DNA of 64,000 nt, taken from contig NZ_FQZK01000017.1 of NCBI RefSeq assembly GCF_900141985.1, positions 1 to 64,000 of the forward strand, in the 5' to 3' direction. Position 1 is the first letter of the stretch. Each line of letters opens with the position of its first letter. This DNA is from Nocardiopsis flavescens (GTDB lineage: Bacteria; Actinomycetota; Actinomycetes; Streptosporangiales; Streptosporangiaceae). A model generated the notes under the pieces. That model had not been told where the DNA came from. It worked only from the letters and a program-made list of their open reading frames with translations, and made no database searches. Positions 35,224 to 44,078 of the stretch are shown in pieces. A program made the position numbers and the translations under genes.

Positions 35224-36345
35224 TCAGCGGCTCCAGCGGCGGGCGACCCCCGCGGCGAGGTCGCGCAGTCCCTCGGCGGGGCGCTCCATCGCCGCGGCCA
35301 CCGAGCCGGCGGACTCCGCCAGGGAGTAGGTCTCGGTGATGCCCGCGGCGGCGGCCTCGGCCCGGCCCACCGCGACGCGCCCGGCGGTGACCACGCAGGG
35401 GACCGCGTGCTCCCCCGCCATGCGGGCCACGCCGTGGGGCAGTTTGCCGCGCAGGGACTGGGAGTCGAAGGACCCCTCCCCCGTGATGACGAGGTCGGCG
35501 CCGGCCAGCCGACCGGCCAGGCCGACGGCGTCCAGGACCAGGCCGACGCCGGACTCGACGGCGCCGCCGAGCAGCAGCAGGGCGAACCCCAGGCCCCCGG
35601 CCGCCCCGGAGCCGGGGGCCGTCCGGACCCGGGCCCCGGGGTCGACCCGGTCGGCGAAGGCGGTCAGGGCCAGGTCCAGGCGCTGCACCCCGGCGGCGTC
35701 GGCGCCCTTCTGGGGCCCGAAGACCGCGCTGGCCCCGTGCAGGCCCAGCAGGGGGTTGTCGACGTCGGTGGCGGCGACCAGGCGCACCCCGGCGACGGCC
35801 TCCCGGGCCGGGGCGAGGTCGACCGCCCCTGTGCCGGCGAGCGCGCCGCCGCCGCGGGAGAGCCCGTCCGCGGGGGTGGCGCCCAGGGCGGCGAGCAGTC
35901 CGGCGCCGGCGTCGTTGGTAGAGCTGCCGCCCAGGCCGACGACGACCGTGCGGGCGCCGTCGGCGGCGGCGCGGGCGATCAGCTCCCCCACCCCGGAGCT
36001 GGTGGTCCGGGCGGGGTCGCGCCGGTCGGCGGGGACCAGGTGCAGCCCGCAGGCCTGGGCGCTCTCCACGTAGGCGGTGCGCCCGGCGAGGAGGTAGCGG
36101 GCGGTGACGGGGCCGCCCAGCGGCCCGGTGACGGCGGCCTCCCGCAGGGTCCCGCCCAGGGCGGTGTGCAGGACCTCCACGAATCCGGGGCCGCCGTCGG
36201 AGAGGGGGAGCAGGTCCAGGCGTGCGGAGGGGGCGACGGACCGCCAGCCGTCGGCGACGGCGCGGGCGGCCTCCAGGGCGCTGAGGGTTCCGGCGAACTT
36301 GTCCGGGGCGATCACGATGTGCACGGGTCCAGTGTGCTGGGTCAT
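35224..36345 (-). CDS. glxK: glycerate kinase
   Basis: ATP-dependent glycerate kinase (GlxK/GarK type) feeding glycerate into glycolysis. The 373-residue product opens with VHIVIAPDKFAGTLSA, then SDGGPGFVEVL, GLGGSSTNDAGAG and the C-terminal ITGEGSFDSQSLRGKLP, all standard for the family. Sits beside erpA and adoK as in mycobacteria (Rv2205c). Confidence 0.94.
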   Translation of the reverse strand: MTQHTGPVHIVIAPDKFAGTLSALEAARAVADGWRSVAPSARLDLLPLSDGGPGFVEVLHTALGGTLREAAVTGPLGGPVTARYLLAGRTAYVESAQACGLHLVPADRRDPARTTSSGVGELIARAAADGARTVVVGLGGSSTNDAGAGLLAALGATPADGLSRGGGALAGTGAVDLAPAREAVAGVRLVAATDVDNPLLGLHGASAVFGPQKGADAAGVQRLDLALTAFADRVDPGARVRTAPGSGAAGGLGFALLLLGGAVESGVGLVLDAVGLAGRLAGADLVITGEGSFDSQSLRGKLPHGVARMAGEHAVPCVVTAGRVAVGRAEAAAAGITETYSLAESAGSVAAAMERPAEGLRDLAAGVARRWSR

Positions 36346-36372
36346 GCCGTCCGGCGCCAGGCCCGGAGGCCG

Positions 36373-36410
36373 AAAAAATTCATATGGCGGATTTTATTTT
36401 CCGCAATATG
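36373..36410 (-). terminator. AT-rich terminator after pspAB, overlapping the glxK promoter zone
   Basis: An 11-bp dyad (36381-36391 with 36400-36410, one mismatch) around TTTTATTT, followed on the minus strand by six T (36373-36378), 5 nt after the pspAB stop codon. It is an intrinsic-terminator layout in an exceptionally AT-rich patch. The same patch offers TTGCGG and TATGAA 16 nt apart as a possible glxK promoter. Confidence 0.6.
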
Positions 36411-36414
36411 AAAA

Positions 36415-37011
36415 CTACAGGCCCGGTGCGCCGTACACCGGGAACCAGCGCGACCGGTCCGCCTCCATCGGCAGGTCCCCGCCGATCGCCGCCTGGGCCT
36501 GGAGTTCCAGGGCGTTGTCGCGGCGCTGGCCCGGCAGCGGCGCGAACGGGTAGAAGGTGCCGCGCTTGTAGAGGTAGACCAGGCCCAGCGAGCGCTCCCC
36601 GTCGGTGAAGCCCACCAGCGAGCAGAGCAGCGAGGGCCCGTACCCGTTCTCCTCCAGGGTGGAGTTGACGGCGTGCAGCGAGGTGACCAGGCCCGTGATG
36701 TCGGGGTCGGTGACCTCCCCCTGTCCGCTCGGCGGGTCGTCGGAGCGCACCACCAGCCACGTGTAGCCGTACTCGTCGGTGACCTGGCCGACCGGCGGCC
36801 CGTCACCGGCCTCCAGCAGCGCGGTGATGTCCTTCTCCAGTCCGGCGAAGGCGGCCCCCTCCGTCGACCGGAAGGAGACCGACCCCGTCCCGGTGGGGCG
36901 GAACCCGGCCGCCGCGCGCAGGGTGACCGCGGCCGACGGGAGCCCGAACAGGGCGTCCAGGTCGGGACGGACGGGCTTGGAGCGGCCCAGCAGGGCCCGC
37001 CAGAAACTCAC
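36415..37011 (-). CDS. pspAB: PspA-associated protein PspAB
   Basis: A 198-residue soluble protein beginning SFWRALLGRSKPVRPDLDALFGLPSA (first half shown in SFWRALLGRSKP), with FRSTEGAAFAGLEKDI and YTWLVVRSDD blocks typical of the actinobacterial PspAB family, which accompanies PspA and HtpX-like protease. GTG 37011 is preceded by GGAGG, deciding the start against the longer frame. It follows htpX by about 30 nt on the same strand. Confidence 0.88.
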   Translation of the reverse strand: MSFWRALLGRSKPVRPDLDALFGLPSAAVTLRAAAGFRPTGTGSVSFRSTEGAAFAGLEKDITALLEAGDGPPVGQVTDEYGYTWLVVRSDDPPSGQGEVTDPDITGLVTSLHAVNSTLEENGYGPSLLCSLVGFTDGERSLGLVYLYKRGTFYPFAPLPGQRRDNALELQAQAAIGGDLPMEADRSRWFPVYGAPGL

Positions 37012-37043
37012 ACTGCCTCCTTGCGGGGAAGGGTCACCGGTGC

Positions 37044-37961
37044 TCAGGCCCCGCGGCCCAGCTGCCGGGAGATGTCGGAGAGCTGCGCCAGGCGCCGCTC
37101 CACCGGCGGGTGGGTGGCGATCAGGCTGTTGAGGCTGAACCCCTTGGTGAACGCCGGGGCGAAGAAGAAGGCGTTGAACGGCTCGACCTGGCGCAGGTCC
37201 CGGCTGGGGATGCGGGACATGTCCCCGGTGATCTTGGTCAGGGCGCTGCCCAGCGCCGAGGGGCGGCCGGTGAGGTAGGCGGCGGCGCGGTCGGCGGCCA
37301 GCTCCCGGTAGCGCGACAGCGCCCGGGTGAGCAGGAAGCTCAGCGCCCACGCGAGGGCGCTGACCAGGACCACCAGCAGGGCGACCACGGCCGGGGCCGG
37401 GCCGTTGTTGTTGCCCCGGCTCGCCCCGGAGAACGCGGCGAAGCGCAGCCCGGCCTGGGTGAGGAACCCGGCGACGATGCCCAGGAACCCGGCGACGGTC
37501 ATCACCGTGACGTCGCGGTGGGCGATGTGGGACAGCTCGTGGGCGAGCACCGCCTCCAGCTCCTGGCCGTCCAGGCGGCGCATCAGCCCGGTGGTGACGC
37601 AGACCACCGCGGCCTTCTGGCTGTGCCCGGTCGCGAAGGCGTTGGGCACGTCGGTGTCGGCGACGCCGACCCGCGGCTTGGGCATGTCGGCCATGGCGCA
37701 CAGCCGGTCGATGAGGGCGTGCAGCTCGGGCGCCTGCTGGGGGGAGACCTCCTTGGCGCCCATGGCGAACATGGCGATCCGGTCGGAGGAGAAGTAGCTG
37801 AACAGCGCGAACGCCAGGACGATGACCAGCACCAGCCAGATGTTCAGTCCGGCGGCGACCAGCCCCACGACGAAGGCCACGTACACCAGTACCAGCAGGA
37901 ACATGGTGAGGGCCATGCGGCCGGTGAGGCCTCGGTCAGGAGTGAACTTGGAACCCGCCAT
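37044..37961 (-). CDS. htpX: HtpX-family membrane zinc metalloprotease
   Basis: Membrane-protein quality-control protease of the M48 family. The 305-residue product has two N-terminal helices (LTMFLLVLVYVAFVVGLVAA and LVLVIVLAFALFSYF), the zinc motif AHELSHIAHRDV (HExxH) and the distal RELAADRAAA (glutamate ligand region), plus two further helices. ATG 37961 with AAGGG 8 nt upstream is used. It belongs to a PspA stress module with pspA, pspAA and pspAB. Confidence 0.94.
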   Translation of the reverse strand: MAGSKFTPDRGLTGRMALTMFLLVLVYVAFVVGLVAAGLNIWLVLVIVLAFALFSYFSSDRIAMFAMGAKEVSPQQAPELHALIDRLCAMADMPKPRVGVADTDVPNAFATGHSQKAAVVCVTTGLMRRLDGQELEAVLAHELSHIAHRDVTVMTVAGFLGIVAGFLTQAGLRFAAFSGASRGNNNGPAPAVVALLVVLVSALAWALSFLLTRALSRYRELAADRAAAYLTGRPSALGSALTKITGDMSRIPSRDLRQVEPFNAFFFAPAFTKGFSLNSLIATHPPVERRLAQLSDISRQLGRGA

Positions 37962-38045
37962 GCGTCGCGCCCTTCCCGGTGGTTCGGACATATCGGAGTC
38001 TAGTTCGCGAGGGTGAGAAGAGGGTGAAAACCCCACGTGAACACG

Positions 38046-38083
38046 CCGGGGCCGCCGCGACCGGGAGGTCGCGGCGGCCCCGG
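38046..38083. terminator. long hairpin between pspAA and htpX
   Basis: A perfect 17-bp stem with a 4-nt loop, 190 nt downstream of pspAA and 85 nt upstream of htpX. Could end the pspA-pspAA transcript. No U-run on either strand. The rest of the 313-bp gap shows no gene. Confidence 0.55.
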
Positions 38084-38274
38084 AGAACATCACGCGCAGG
38101 CACCGGGCCGGTCCCGCCGAGGACGGTGGTGGCGGGTCCGGTCGAGCGGCCCCCTCGGGGACCGCGCTCTGAACGCTCTCCCGCTCCGCGGGGTCCGCGG
38201 TGCGCCGGGGGACCCCTCCCCCTGGGCGCCCCGCGCGGGATCCGCGGCGGAGCGGAGGTTCAGCAGAACACGCC

Positions 38275-38553
38275 CTAGCCCGGGATCAGGCCGTCGTCCT
38301 GGAGCATCTGCCGGACCTCGTCCATGCTGGCGTCGGCGTGCGGCAGGATGAACTGCGAGGGCTCCAGGGCGTCGGGCTCCAGCGGAGTACCGTGCTCGCG
38401 GACCTTGCCGAGCAGGTCGTGCAGGGCCTTGCGGAAGGCGGCCTCGTCGCCCTTCTCGATCGCCGACTCCAGCTCGGAGTCGAACGAGTTGAGCAGGTCG
38501 AGGTCGGCGTCGGTGAGGTCCACCTGGCCCTCCCCCATGATGCGGACGATCAC
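38275..38553 (-). CDS. pspAA: PspA-associated protein PspAA
   Basis: A 92-residue acidic protein (VIVRIMGEGQVDLTDADLDL, ..., ending QMLQDDGLIPG) of the PspAA family linked to PspA in actinobacteria. GTG 38553 overlaps the pspA stop as GTGA, so it is translationally coupled to pspA. Confidence 0.9.
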   Translation of the reverse strand: MIVRIMGEGQVDLTDADLDLLNSFDSELESAIEKGDEAAFRKALHDLLGKVREHGTPLEPDALEPSQFILPHADASMDEVRQMLQDDGLIPG

Positions 38554-39317
38554 GAGCCCTCCCCACGGCCGGAGGCGCCGCCGCCCTCGATCTGCGGGGT
38601 GGAGGACGAGGAGCCGCCGCCCAGTTCGAGCTTCATGCGCTCCAGCTCGGCCTCGACACCGCTGGTGCTGGCCATGCGGTCCAGCTCGGCCTGGATGTCG
38701 TCGCGCGGACCCGACCCGGTCACGTCGTCGAGCGCGCCGGAGGCGAGCAGCTCGTCGACGGCGCCGGCGCGGGCCTGCATCTGCGCGGTCTTGTCCTCGG
38801 CCCGCTGGATCGCCATGCCGACATCGCCCATCTCCTCGGAGATGCCGGTGAAGGCCTCGCTGATCTGCGTCTGGGCCTGGGCCGCGGTGTAGGTCGCCTT
38901 GATCGTCTCCTTGCGGGTACGGAAGGCGTCCACCTTGGCCTGGAGGCGCTGCGCGGCCAGGGTGAGCTTCTGCTCCTCGCCCTGGAGGTTGGCGTGCTGC
39001 TCGCGCAGGGAGTCGATCTGCTGGGTGAGACCGGAGCGGCGGGTGAGGGCCTCGCGGGCGAGGTCCTCGCGTCCCTGGGTGAGGGCCGCCTTGCCCTGGG
39101 TCTCCAGCTTCCCCGACTGCTGTTCGAGCTGCTGGATCTGGAGCTCGACCCGCTTGCGGGAGGTCGCGACGTCGGCCACGCCGCGCCGGACCTTCTGCAG
39201 GAGTTCGAGCTGCTTCTGGTACGAGTAGTCGAGTGTCTCCCTGGGGTCCTCGACCGAGTCCAAGGCCTTGTTGGCCTTGGACTTGAAGATCATGGAAAGT
39301 CGCTGAAACACGCTCAT
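38550..39317 (-). CDS. pspA: phage shock protein A (PspA/IM30/ESCRT-III family)
   Basis: Peripheral membrane-repair protein that oligomerises on damaged membranes. The 255-residue product is almost wholly coiled coil, from MSVFQRLSMIFKSKANKAL (amphipathic helix 0) through DPRETLDYSYQKQLELLQKV, with a Gly/Ser-rich C-terminal tail. First gene of the pspA-pspAA pair; homologous to S. coelicolor PspA. Divergent from the DUF3043 gene. Confidence 0.95.
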   Translation of the reverse strand: MSVFQRLSMIFKSKANKALDSVEDPRETLDYSYQKQLELLQKVRRGVADVATSRKRVELQIQQLEQQSGKLETQGKAALTQGREDLAREALTRRSGLTQQIDSLREQHANLQGEEQKLTLAAQRLQAKVDAFRTRKETIKATYTAAQAQTQISEAFTGISEEMGDVGMAIQRAEDKTAQMQARAGAVDELLASGALDDVTGSGPRDDIQAELDRMASTSGVEAELERMKLELGGGSSSSTPQIEGGGASGRGEGS

Positions 39318-39434
39318 CGGCGTGGCCGTCCCCTTCTCGGTGCGTACATCGGCTGTTCCCAGCGGGCGCTTTGCCCAACCCTACGCGGTCTGACCCGCGG
39401 TCGCCATAAAGCTGTGACCGGCTACCCTGAGGGT

Positions 39435-40079
39435 GTGTTCCGACGTCGCTCCGCTTCCGCAGACACGGATTCGAAGACCACCGAATCCGCCAGCCCTGAG
39501 GCCTCTGAGGCCACCCAACCTAAGGGATATACCCCTAAGAAGGGTGTCCCCACCCCAAAGCGCAAGGAATCCGAGTCGTCCCCGCGCAAGCTGGTGAAGG
39601 CTCCGGAGACCCGCAAGGAGGCCTACCAGATCCACCGCGCCCGCCTCGAACGTCAACGAGGCGTCAGCAAGGTGAGTTCCGGAGGACTCAAAGGCGTTCC
39701 CGCCGACGAGGCCCGCTACTACCGCCCGGCCGACCTCGGCCCGGCCCGCCGCTACGCCCGTGACCTGGTGGACTCCCGCCGCACGCTCAGCGAGTTCTTC
39801 CTCCCGCTGTCGATCGTCATCATCCTCCTGATCATGGTGCCCAGCCCGCTGTTCCAGGTCGGCGTGGCGTACGTGGCGTGGCCGCTGATGATGGTGTCGC
39901 TCGTGATCGAGGGCATCCTCACCTCGCGCCGCGTCAAGCGCGAGGCAGCCGAGCACTACCCCGAGGACGACATGCTGCGCGGCATCGGCTGGTACGCCGT
40001 CATGCGCCAGATCCAGTTCCGCCGGCTGCGGCTGCCCAAGCCCAAGCTCAAGGTCGGCGAGGCCCCGGTCCCGCACTAG
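39435..40079 (+). CDS. DUF3043 membrane protein
   Basis: A 214-residue actinobacterial protein of unknown function: a basic, disordered N-terminal ~80 residues (KKGVPTPKRKESESSPRK), the conserved RARLERQRGVSK and ARRYARDLVDSRRTLSEFFLP, two membrane helices (IVIILLIMVPSPLF and VAYVAWPLMMVSLVIEGIL) and a conserved C-terminal RGIGWYAVMRQIQFRRLRLPKPK. GTG 39435 lies 6 nt after TACCCT, hence leaderless. Consistently located next to pspA in Streptomyces. Confidence 0.85.
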   Translation: MFRRRSASADTDSKTTESASPEASEATQPKGYTPKKGVPTPKRKESESSPRKLVKAPETRKEAYQIHRARLERQRGVSKVSSGGLKGVPADEARYYRPADLGPARRYARDLVDSRRTLSEFFLPLSIVIILLIMVPSPLFQVGVAYVAWPLMMVSLVIEGILTSRRVKREAAEHYPEDDMLRGIGWYAVMRQIQFRRLRLPKPKLKVGEAPVPH

Positions 40080-40232
40080 TCCCCCCTTTCCCCGGCCCGC
40101 TCCGATCCGCCCGGGTCGAGGCCACCCGCGCAAGGCCCGCGACCGCGGCCCCGTGCGGGCGCCCCGGCACGGGGCGGCGGCCGGTCGGTCCCGCGAGCGG
40201 CGGGCAGGGGAGACCGCCCCCCACGGACACCC

Positions 40233-40260
40233 GGGCCCGGTGCGCACGCGCACCGGGCCC
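40233..40260 (+). terminator. hairpin after the DUF3043 gene
   Basis: A perfect 12-bp stem with CACG loop followed by CGACCTCTTT, in the 327-bp gap before the aldo/keto reductase; otherwise the gap holds nothing I can support except the promoter at 40394. Confidence 0.55.
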
Positions 40261-40406
40261 CGACCTCTTTCCGGGCCCCTTCTCCGGGCGGTCCCGGGGA
40301 CGTCCCCGGTCTTTCCCCGAATCGCGTGGCGGGGGCCCGGGCGGGCCGTCCCGGACACGCGGGACCGCCCTCGCGCGGGCAGGGGCGCCCCACTAAGGTT
40401 CCGGGC

Positions 40407-41411
40407 ATGGAATTCCGCCATCTCGGCAAGAGCGGTCTCGTCGTCAGTGAGATCGCCTACGGCAACTGGATCACCCACGGCTCCCAGGTCGAGGAGGACG
40501 CGGCCCTGGCCTGCGTCCGCGCCGCACTGGACGCCGGCATCACCACGTTCGACACCGCCGACGGCTACGCCCAGGGCAGGGCCGAGGAGGTCCTCGGCCG
40601 CGCGCTCAAGGGCGAGCGCCGCGACGGCCTGGAGATCTTCTCCAAGCTCTACTGGCCGGTGGGCCCGGGCAAGAACGACCGCGGCCTGTCGCGCAAGCAC
40701 ATCATCCGCGGCGTGGAGGACACCCTGCGCCGCCTGGGCACCGACTACCTGGACCTGTACCAGGCCCACCGGTTCGACCACGGGGCTCCCCTGGAGGAGA
40801 CCCTGCGGGCCTTCGAGGACCTGGTCCGCCAGGGCAAGGTCCTGTACGTGGGCGTGTCGGAGTGGAACGCCGACCAGATCGGGCGGGCGCTGAAGATCGC
40901 CGAAGAGTCCGGGTTCGACCGCATCGTCTCCAACCAGCCGCAGTACAACATGCTGTGGCGGGTCATCGAGTCCGAGGTCGTCCCCGTGTCCCGCCGCGAG
41001 GGCCTCGGACAGGTCGTGTGGTCGCCCATCGCGGGCGGCATCCTCACCGGCAAGTACAAGCCGGGCGAGCCGCTGCCCGAGAACACCAGGGCCACCGACG
41101 CCCACAACAAGCGGTTCATCGCCGACCGGGTCGGCGACCGGGAGCTGCTGGAGCGGGTGCAGAAGCTGGCCCCGCTGGCCGCCGAGGCCGGGCTGACCCT
41201 GCCGCAGCTGGCCGTGGCCTGGGTGCTGCAGAACGACAACGTGTCCACCGCGATCATCGGCGCCACCCGGCCCGAGCAGGTGCGGGACAACGTCCAGGCG
41301 GCCGGGGTGAGGCTGGACGCGGGGCTGCTGGCCCGGATCGACGAGGTCCTGGGCGACAGCGTCGACCGCGACCCGTCGCTCACCCGCAGCCCGGAGGACA
41401 TCCGCGCCTAG
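40407..41411 (+). CDS. aldo/keto reductase, potassium-channel beta-subunit-like
   Basis: NADPH-dependent carbonyl reductase fold, 334 residues. It shows FDTADGYAQGRAEEVLG (catalytic Asp and Tyr), EIFSKLYWPVG (Lys) and YQAHRFDHG (His), and NADP-binding WSPIAGGILTGKY and TAIIGATRPEQV. Substrate is unknown. ATG 40407 follows TAAGGT by 7 nt, indicating a leaderless transcript; the upstream extension of the frame is discounted for that reason. Confidence 0.92.
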   Translation: MEFRHLGKSGLVVSEIAYGNWITHGSQVEEDAALACVRAALDAGITTFDTADGYAQGRAEEVLGRALKGERRDGLEIFSKLYWPVGPGKNDRGLSRKHIIRGVEDTLRRLGTDYLDLYQAHRFDHGAPLEETLRAFEDLVRQGKVLYVGVSEWNADQIGRALKIAEESGFDRIVSNQPQYNMLWRVIESEVVPVSRREGLGQVVWSPIAGGILTGKYKPGEPLPENTRATDAHNKRFIADRVGDRELLERVQKLAPLAAEAGLTLPQLAVAWVLQNDNVSTAIIGATRPEQVRDNVQAAGVRLDAGLLARIDEVLGDSVDRDPSLTRSPEDIRA

Positions 41412-41585
41412 GCGCGGCGCTCCCTGGGCCCCGCTCTCCGGCGGTGCCGGCGCGCCCGGGGGCCGAAGCCGCCTCCGGGCGGCCCCGCCGGACCATGCGT
41501 GGAGGCGCCTCCGCCGTGCGGGGCGGGCGCGGTGCCGGAGCGCTCACCGGGGTCCGGCCCCCGTCGGGGGGCCGGGCCCCGTCGC

Positions 41586-41792
41586 CTACTCCGCGGGCTC
41601 CAGGGACATCGTGTAGACCTCCTTGCCGTCCTCCAGCAGGACGACCCGGTCCACCCCGCCCTCGGTGAGCTCGGCCCAGTTCTCGCCCAGCCAGCTCTCC
41701 GCGTCGCCGCGCGAGGTGAACGACTCCGCGGGCAGGTCCCCCGCCAGCGGGTCCGCCCCGTCGGCCTCGTGGTAGCGCCAGGTCCACGCCAT
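41586..41792 (-). CDS. small conserved actinobacterial protein
   Basis: A 68-residue protein: MAWTWRYHEADGADPL, then FTSRGDAESWLGENWAELTEGGVDRVVLLEDG and a short tail. The GDAESWLGENW block recurs in short actinobacterial proteins of unknown function. The coding bias and a purine-rich stretch upstream support it. Convergent with the aldo/keto reductase. Confidence 0.75.
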   Translation of the reverse strand: MAWTWRYHEADGADPLAGDLPAESFTSRGDAESWLGENWAELTEGGVDRVVLLEDGKEVYTMSLEPAE

Positions 41793-41896
41793 CGTCGACC
41801 GCCCCTTCCGTCCCGATAGGTCGCGGCCTACGGGTCACCGCGATCGTGTGCCGAGCTTAACCAAGGCTCGGCGGGGCATGCGGTTTACTACTTCAG

Positions 41897-42994
41897 GTGC
41901 GAATCCGATTCACGGGGACCGCGGGCCACGCGGGCTGGCCCGCCCCGCAGTGCACCTGCGCCTCCTGCAACCAGGCCCAGGCCGACCGCCGCCTGCCCCT
42001 GCGGGTGACGGTCGACGACCGGTTCCGGCTCCGCGAGAGCGGGGCGGCGGGACCGGTGCCCCAGGGCTACACGGTGACGCCCACGCCCGACGGCGTCCGG
42101 GTGGAGGGCCCGGACGGCGGACGGCTGCTCTACGCCCGCTCCGGCCCCGCGGCGCCGCCCGACGCGCACGCGGTGGAGGCGGCCGTTCCCGACTCCGGGT
42201 TCGCCTCGGCCCCGCCCCAGCAGGTGGACATGGTCATCGTCGACGCCGCCCGGCGGCCGGAGACCATCGGCGAGCTGCGGCGCAGCGGGGTGATCGGCGT
42301 GACCACGGCCGTCGTCGCGGTCGGCGGCGACCACAGCGTCCGCTCCCCGCGGGAGTTCGCCCGCCGGGCCCGGCTGTGGGGCGCCTTCGCCCCCGGCGAC
42401 GGCCACGCCATGTCGTGTCCGCCCTCGGTCTGGCCCCCGTCGCGACCGCGCGGACCGCACCGGGTCCTCGTCACCGGCGGGGCGCGCTCGGGCAAGTCCG
42501 CCGAGGCCGAACTGCGGCTGCTCGCCGAGCCGAGGGTGTCCTACGTGGCGACCGGCGAGCCCGCCGACGCCGACCGCGACCCGGAGTGGGCGCGGCGGGT
42601 CGCCCTGCACACCGCCCGCCGTCCCCGGTGGTGGGAGACCGAGGAGACCCGCGACCTGTCGTCGCTGCTCCGGCGGGCCGGGGGCGCGGTCCTCATCGAC
42701 TGCCTGGGCACCTGGCTGACGGCGGCCATGGACCGGCACGGCCTGTGGGACGAGGAGCCCGCGCCCGGCGCCGAGAAGCGGGTCGAGGCCGAGGTGCGCG
42801 ACCTGCTGGAGGCCTGGCGGACCACCCGGGCGTACGTGGTGGCGGTGACCAACGAGGTGGGCTCGGGCGTGGTGCCCGCGACCCGCTCGGGCCGGCTGTT
42901 CCGCGACCACCTGGGACGGCTGAACCAGTGGGCGGCCGCCGAGTCCGAGGAGGTCGTCCTGGTGACGGCCGGGCGCGTGCTGGAGCTCCCGTGA
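41897..42994 (+). CDS. cobU: bifunctional adenosylcobinamide kinase/guanylyltransferase with N-terminal extra domain
   Basis: Phosphorylates adenosylcobinamide and attaches GMP, in late cobalamin assembly. The C-terminal ~185 residues are CobU proper: VTGGARSGKSAEAE (P-loop), TGEPADADRD, and the VTNEVGSGVVP motif. The N-terminal ~175 residues begin RIRFTGTAGHAGWPAPQCTC, resembling a metallo-beta-lactamase-like fold entry with a CTCASC knot but lacking the HxHxDH metal site; the same kind of degenerate domain occurs in Streptomyces CobU. GTG 41897 is used. Coupled by GTGA to cobS. Confidence 0.9.
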   Translation: MRIRFTGTAGHAGWPAPQCTCASCNQAQADRRLPLRVTVDDRFRLRESGAAGPVPQGYTVTPTPDGVRVEGPDGGRLLYARSGPAAPPDAHAVEAAVPDSGFASAPPQQVDMVIVDAARRPETIGELRRSGVIGVTTAVVAVGGDHSVRSPREFARRARLWGAFAPGDGHAMSCPPSVWPPSRPRGPHRVLVTGGARSGKSAEAELRLLAEPRVSYVATGEPADADRDPEWARRVALHTARRPRWWETEETRDLSSLLRRAGGAVLIDCLGTWLTAAMDRHGLWDEEPAPGAEKRVEAEVRDLLEAWRTTRAYVVAVTNEVGSGVVPATRSGRLFRDHLGRLNQWAAAESEEVVLVTAGRVLELP

Positions 42995-43779
42995 GCGGTG
43001 CCGCCGGCGCGGGCGCGCGCCTGGCCGTGGGCGTGTTCACCGTGGTCCCGGTGCGGGTGGAGCGGGCGGACCGGGCGGCGGCCCGGTGGGCGATGCTCTG
43101 GGCCCCTGCGCTGGGGGCGCTGGCGGGCGCGCTGACCGGGGCGGTGGCCGCCGCCGGGACGGCCGCGGGGCTGCCCGCGGCGCTGGCCGCGCTGCTGGGG
43201 GTCGGCGCCGCGGCGCTGTTCACCCGGGGCCTGCACCTGGACGGGCTGGCGGACCTGGCCGACGGGCTGGGCAGCGCCCGCCCCGCGGCGGGGGCGCTGG
43301 AGGTGATGCGCCGCTCCGACATCGGGCCCTTCGGCGTGATCACGCTGGTCTTCGTGCTGGGGGCCCAGGTGCTGGCGCTGGCCCGGCTGGCGGAGGCGTC
43401 GCCCTGGGCCGCCCTGGCCGGGGCGGTCGCGGCGGGCGCGGCGGGGCGGACGGCGATCACCTGGGCGTGCACCCCGGGGGTGCCCGCGGCCCGGCCGGAG
43501 GGGCTGGGCGCGATGGTGGCCGGGACGGTGCCGGCGGCGGGTGCCGCGGCGGCGACCGCGGCGGTGCTGGCCGGCTGCTCGCTGGGCCTGCTCGTCTCCC
43601 CCGGGTTCGCCGCGGCCTGCGCGGCCGCCCTGGCCGCGGGCCTGGCGGGGGCGGCCCTGCTCCGCCGCCGGGCGGTGCGCCGCCTGGGCGGTGTGACCGG
43701 CGACGTCATGGGGGCGCTGGCCGAGACCGGCGCGACGGTGGCGCTGGTGGTACTGGCCGGCTCGGTCGCGTGGCTGTGA
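42991..43779 (+). CDS. cobS: adenosylcobinamide-GDP ribazoletransferase (cobalamin synthase)
   Basis: Membrane enzyme joining adenosyl-GDP-cobinamide and alpha-ribazole. The 262-residue polytopic protein has the family hallmark TRGLHLDGLADLADGLGS and RRSDIGPFGVITLV, and very Ala/Gly/Leu-rich helices. The GTG start overlaps the cobU stop. No cobT is in the window, so the rest of the pathway must lie elsewhere. Confidence 0.94.
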   Translation: MSGAAGAGARLAVGVFTVVPVRVERADRAAARWAMLWAPALGALAGALTGAVAAAGTAAGLPAALAALLGVGAAALFTRGLHLDGLADLADGLGSARPAAGALEVMRRSDIGPFGVITLVFVLGAQVLALARLAEASPWAALAGAVAAGAAGRTAITWACTPGVPAARPEGLGAMVAGTVPAAGAAAATAAVLAGCSLGLLVSPGFAAACAAALAAGLAGAALLRRRAVRRLGGVTGDVMGALAETGATVALVVLAGSVAWL

Positions 43780-44078
43780 ACCCGGGCCCGGGGTCCATCA
43801 GGCCTTTTCCGGCGCGCGGCGGGGCCGCGGCGCGCCCGGTGTAGCCATCATCACATTTTTTCACACCATGTTCCATCGGCGATCCCGACGAACGGCGCAC
43901 CGCGCGCCCGGCGCCCCCCTGCGACGGTCGCCACCGGCGGCCAGGGCGCCGTCCCCGGCCGGTCGGCAGGGGGGCCGACCCCCGACCGCCCCCACCCCCC
44001 GCACCGGCGCGCAGGGCCCCCTCAGGAGCCGGAGTGCCACGTCACCGACCGGAGCACGGGGCGACTAGCATCGTGGGT

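Noticed and set aside
39355-39434. SigE-type promoter for pspA
   Set aside because: A GGGAAC is present on the minus strand, but no matching -10 at the right distance was seen.
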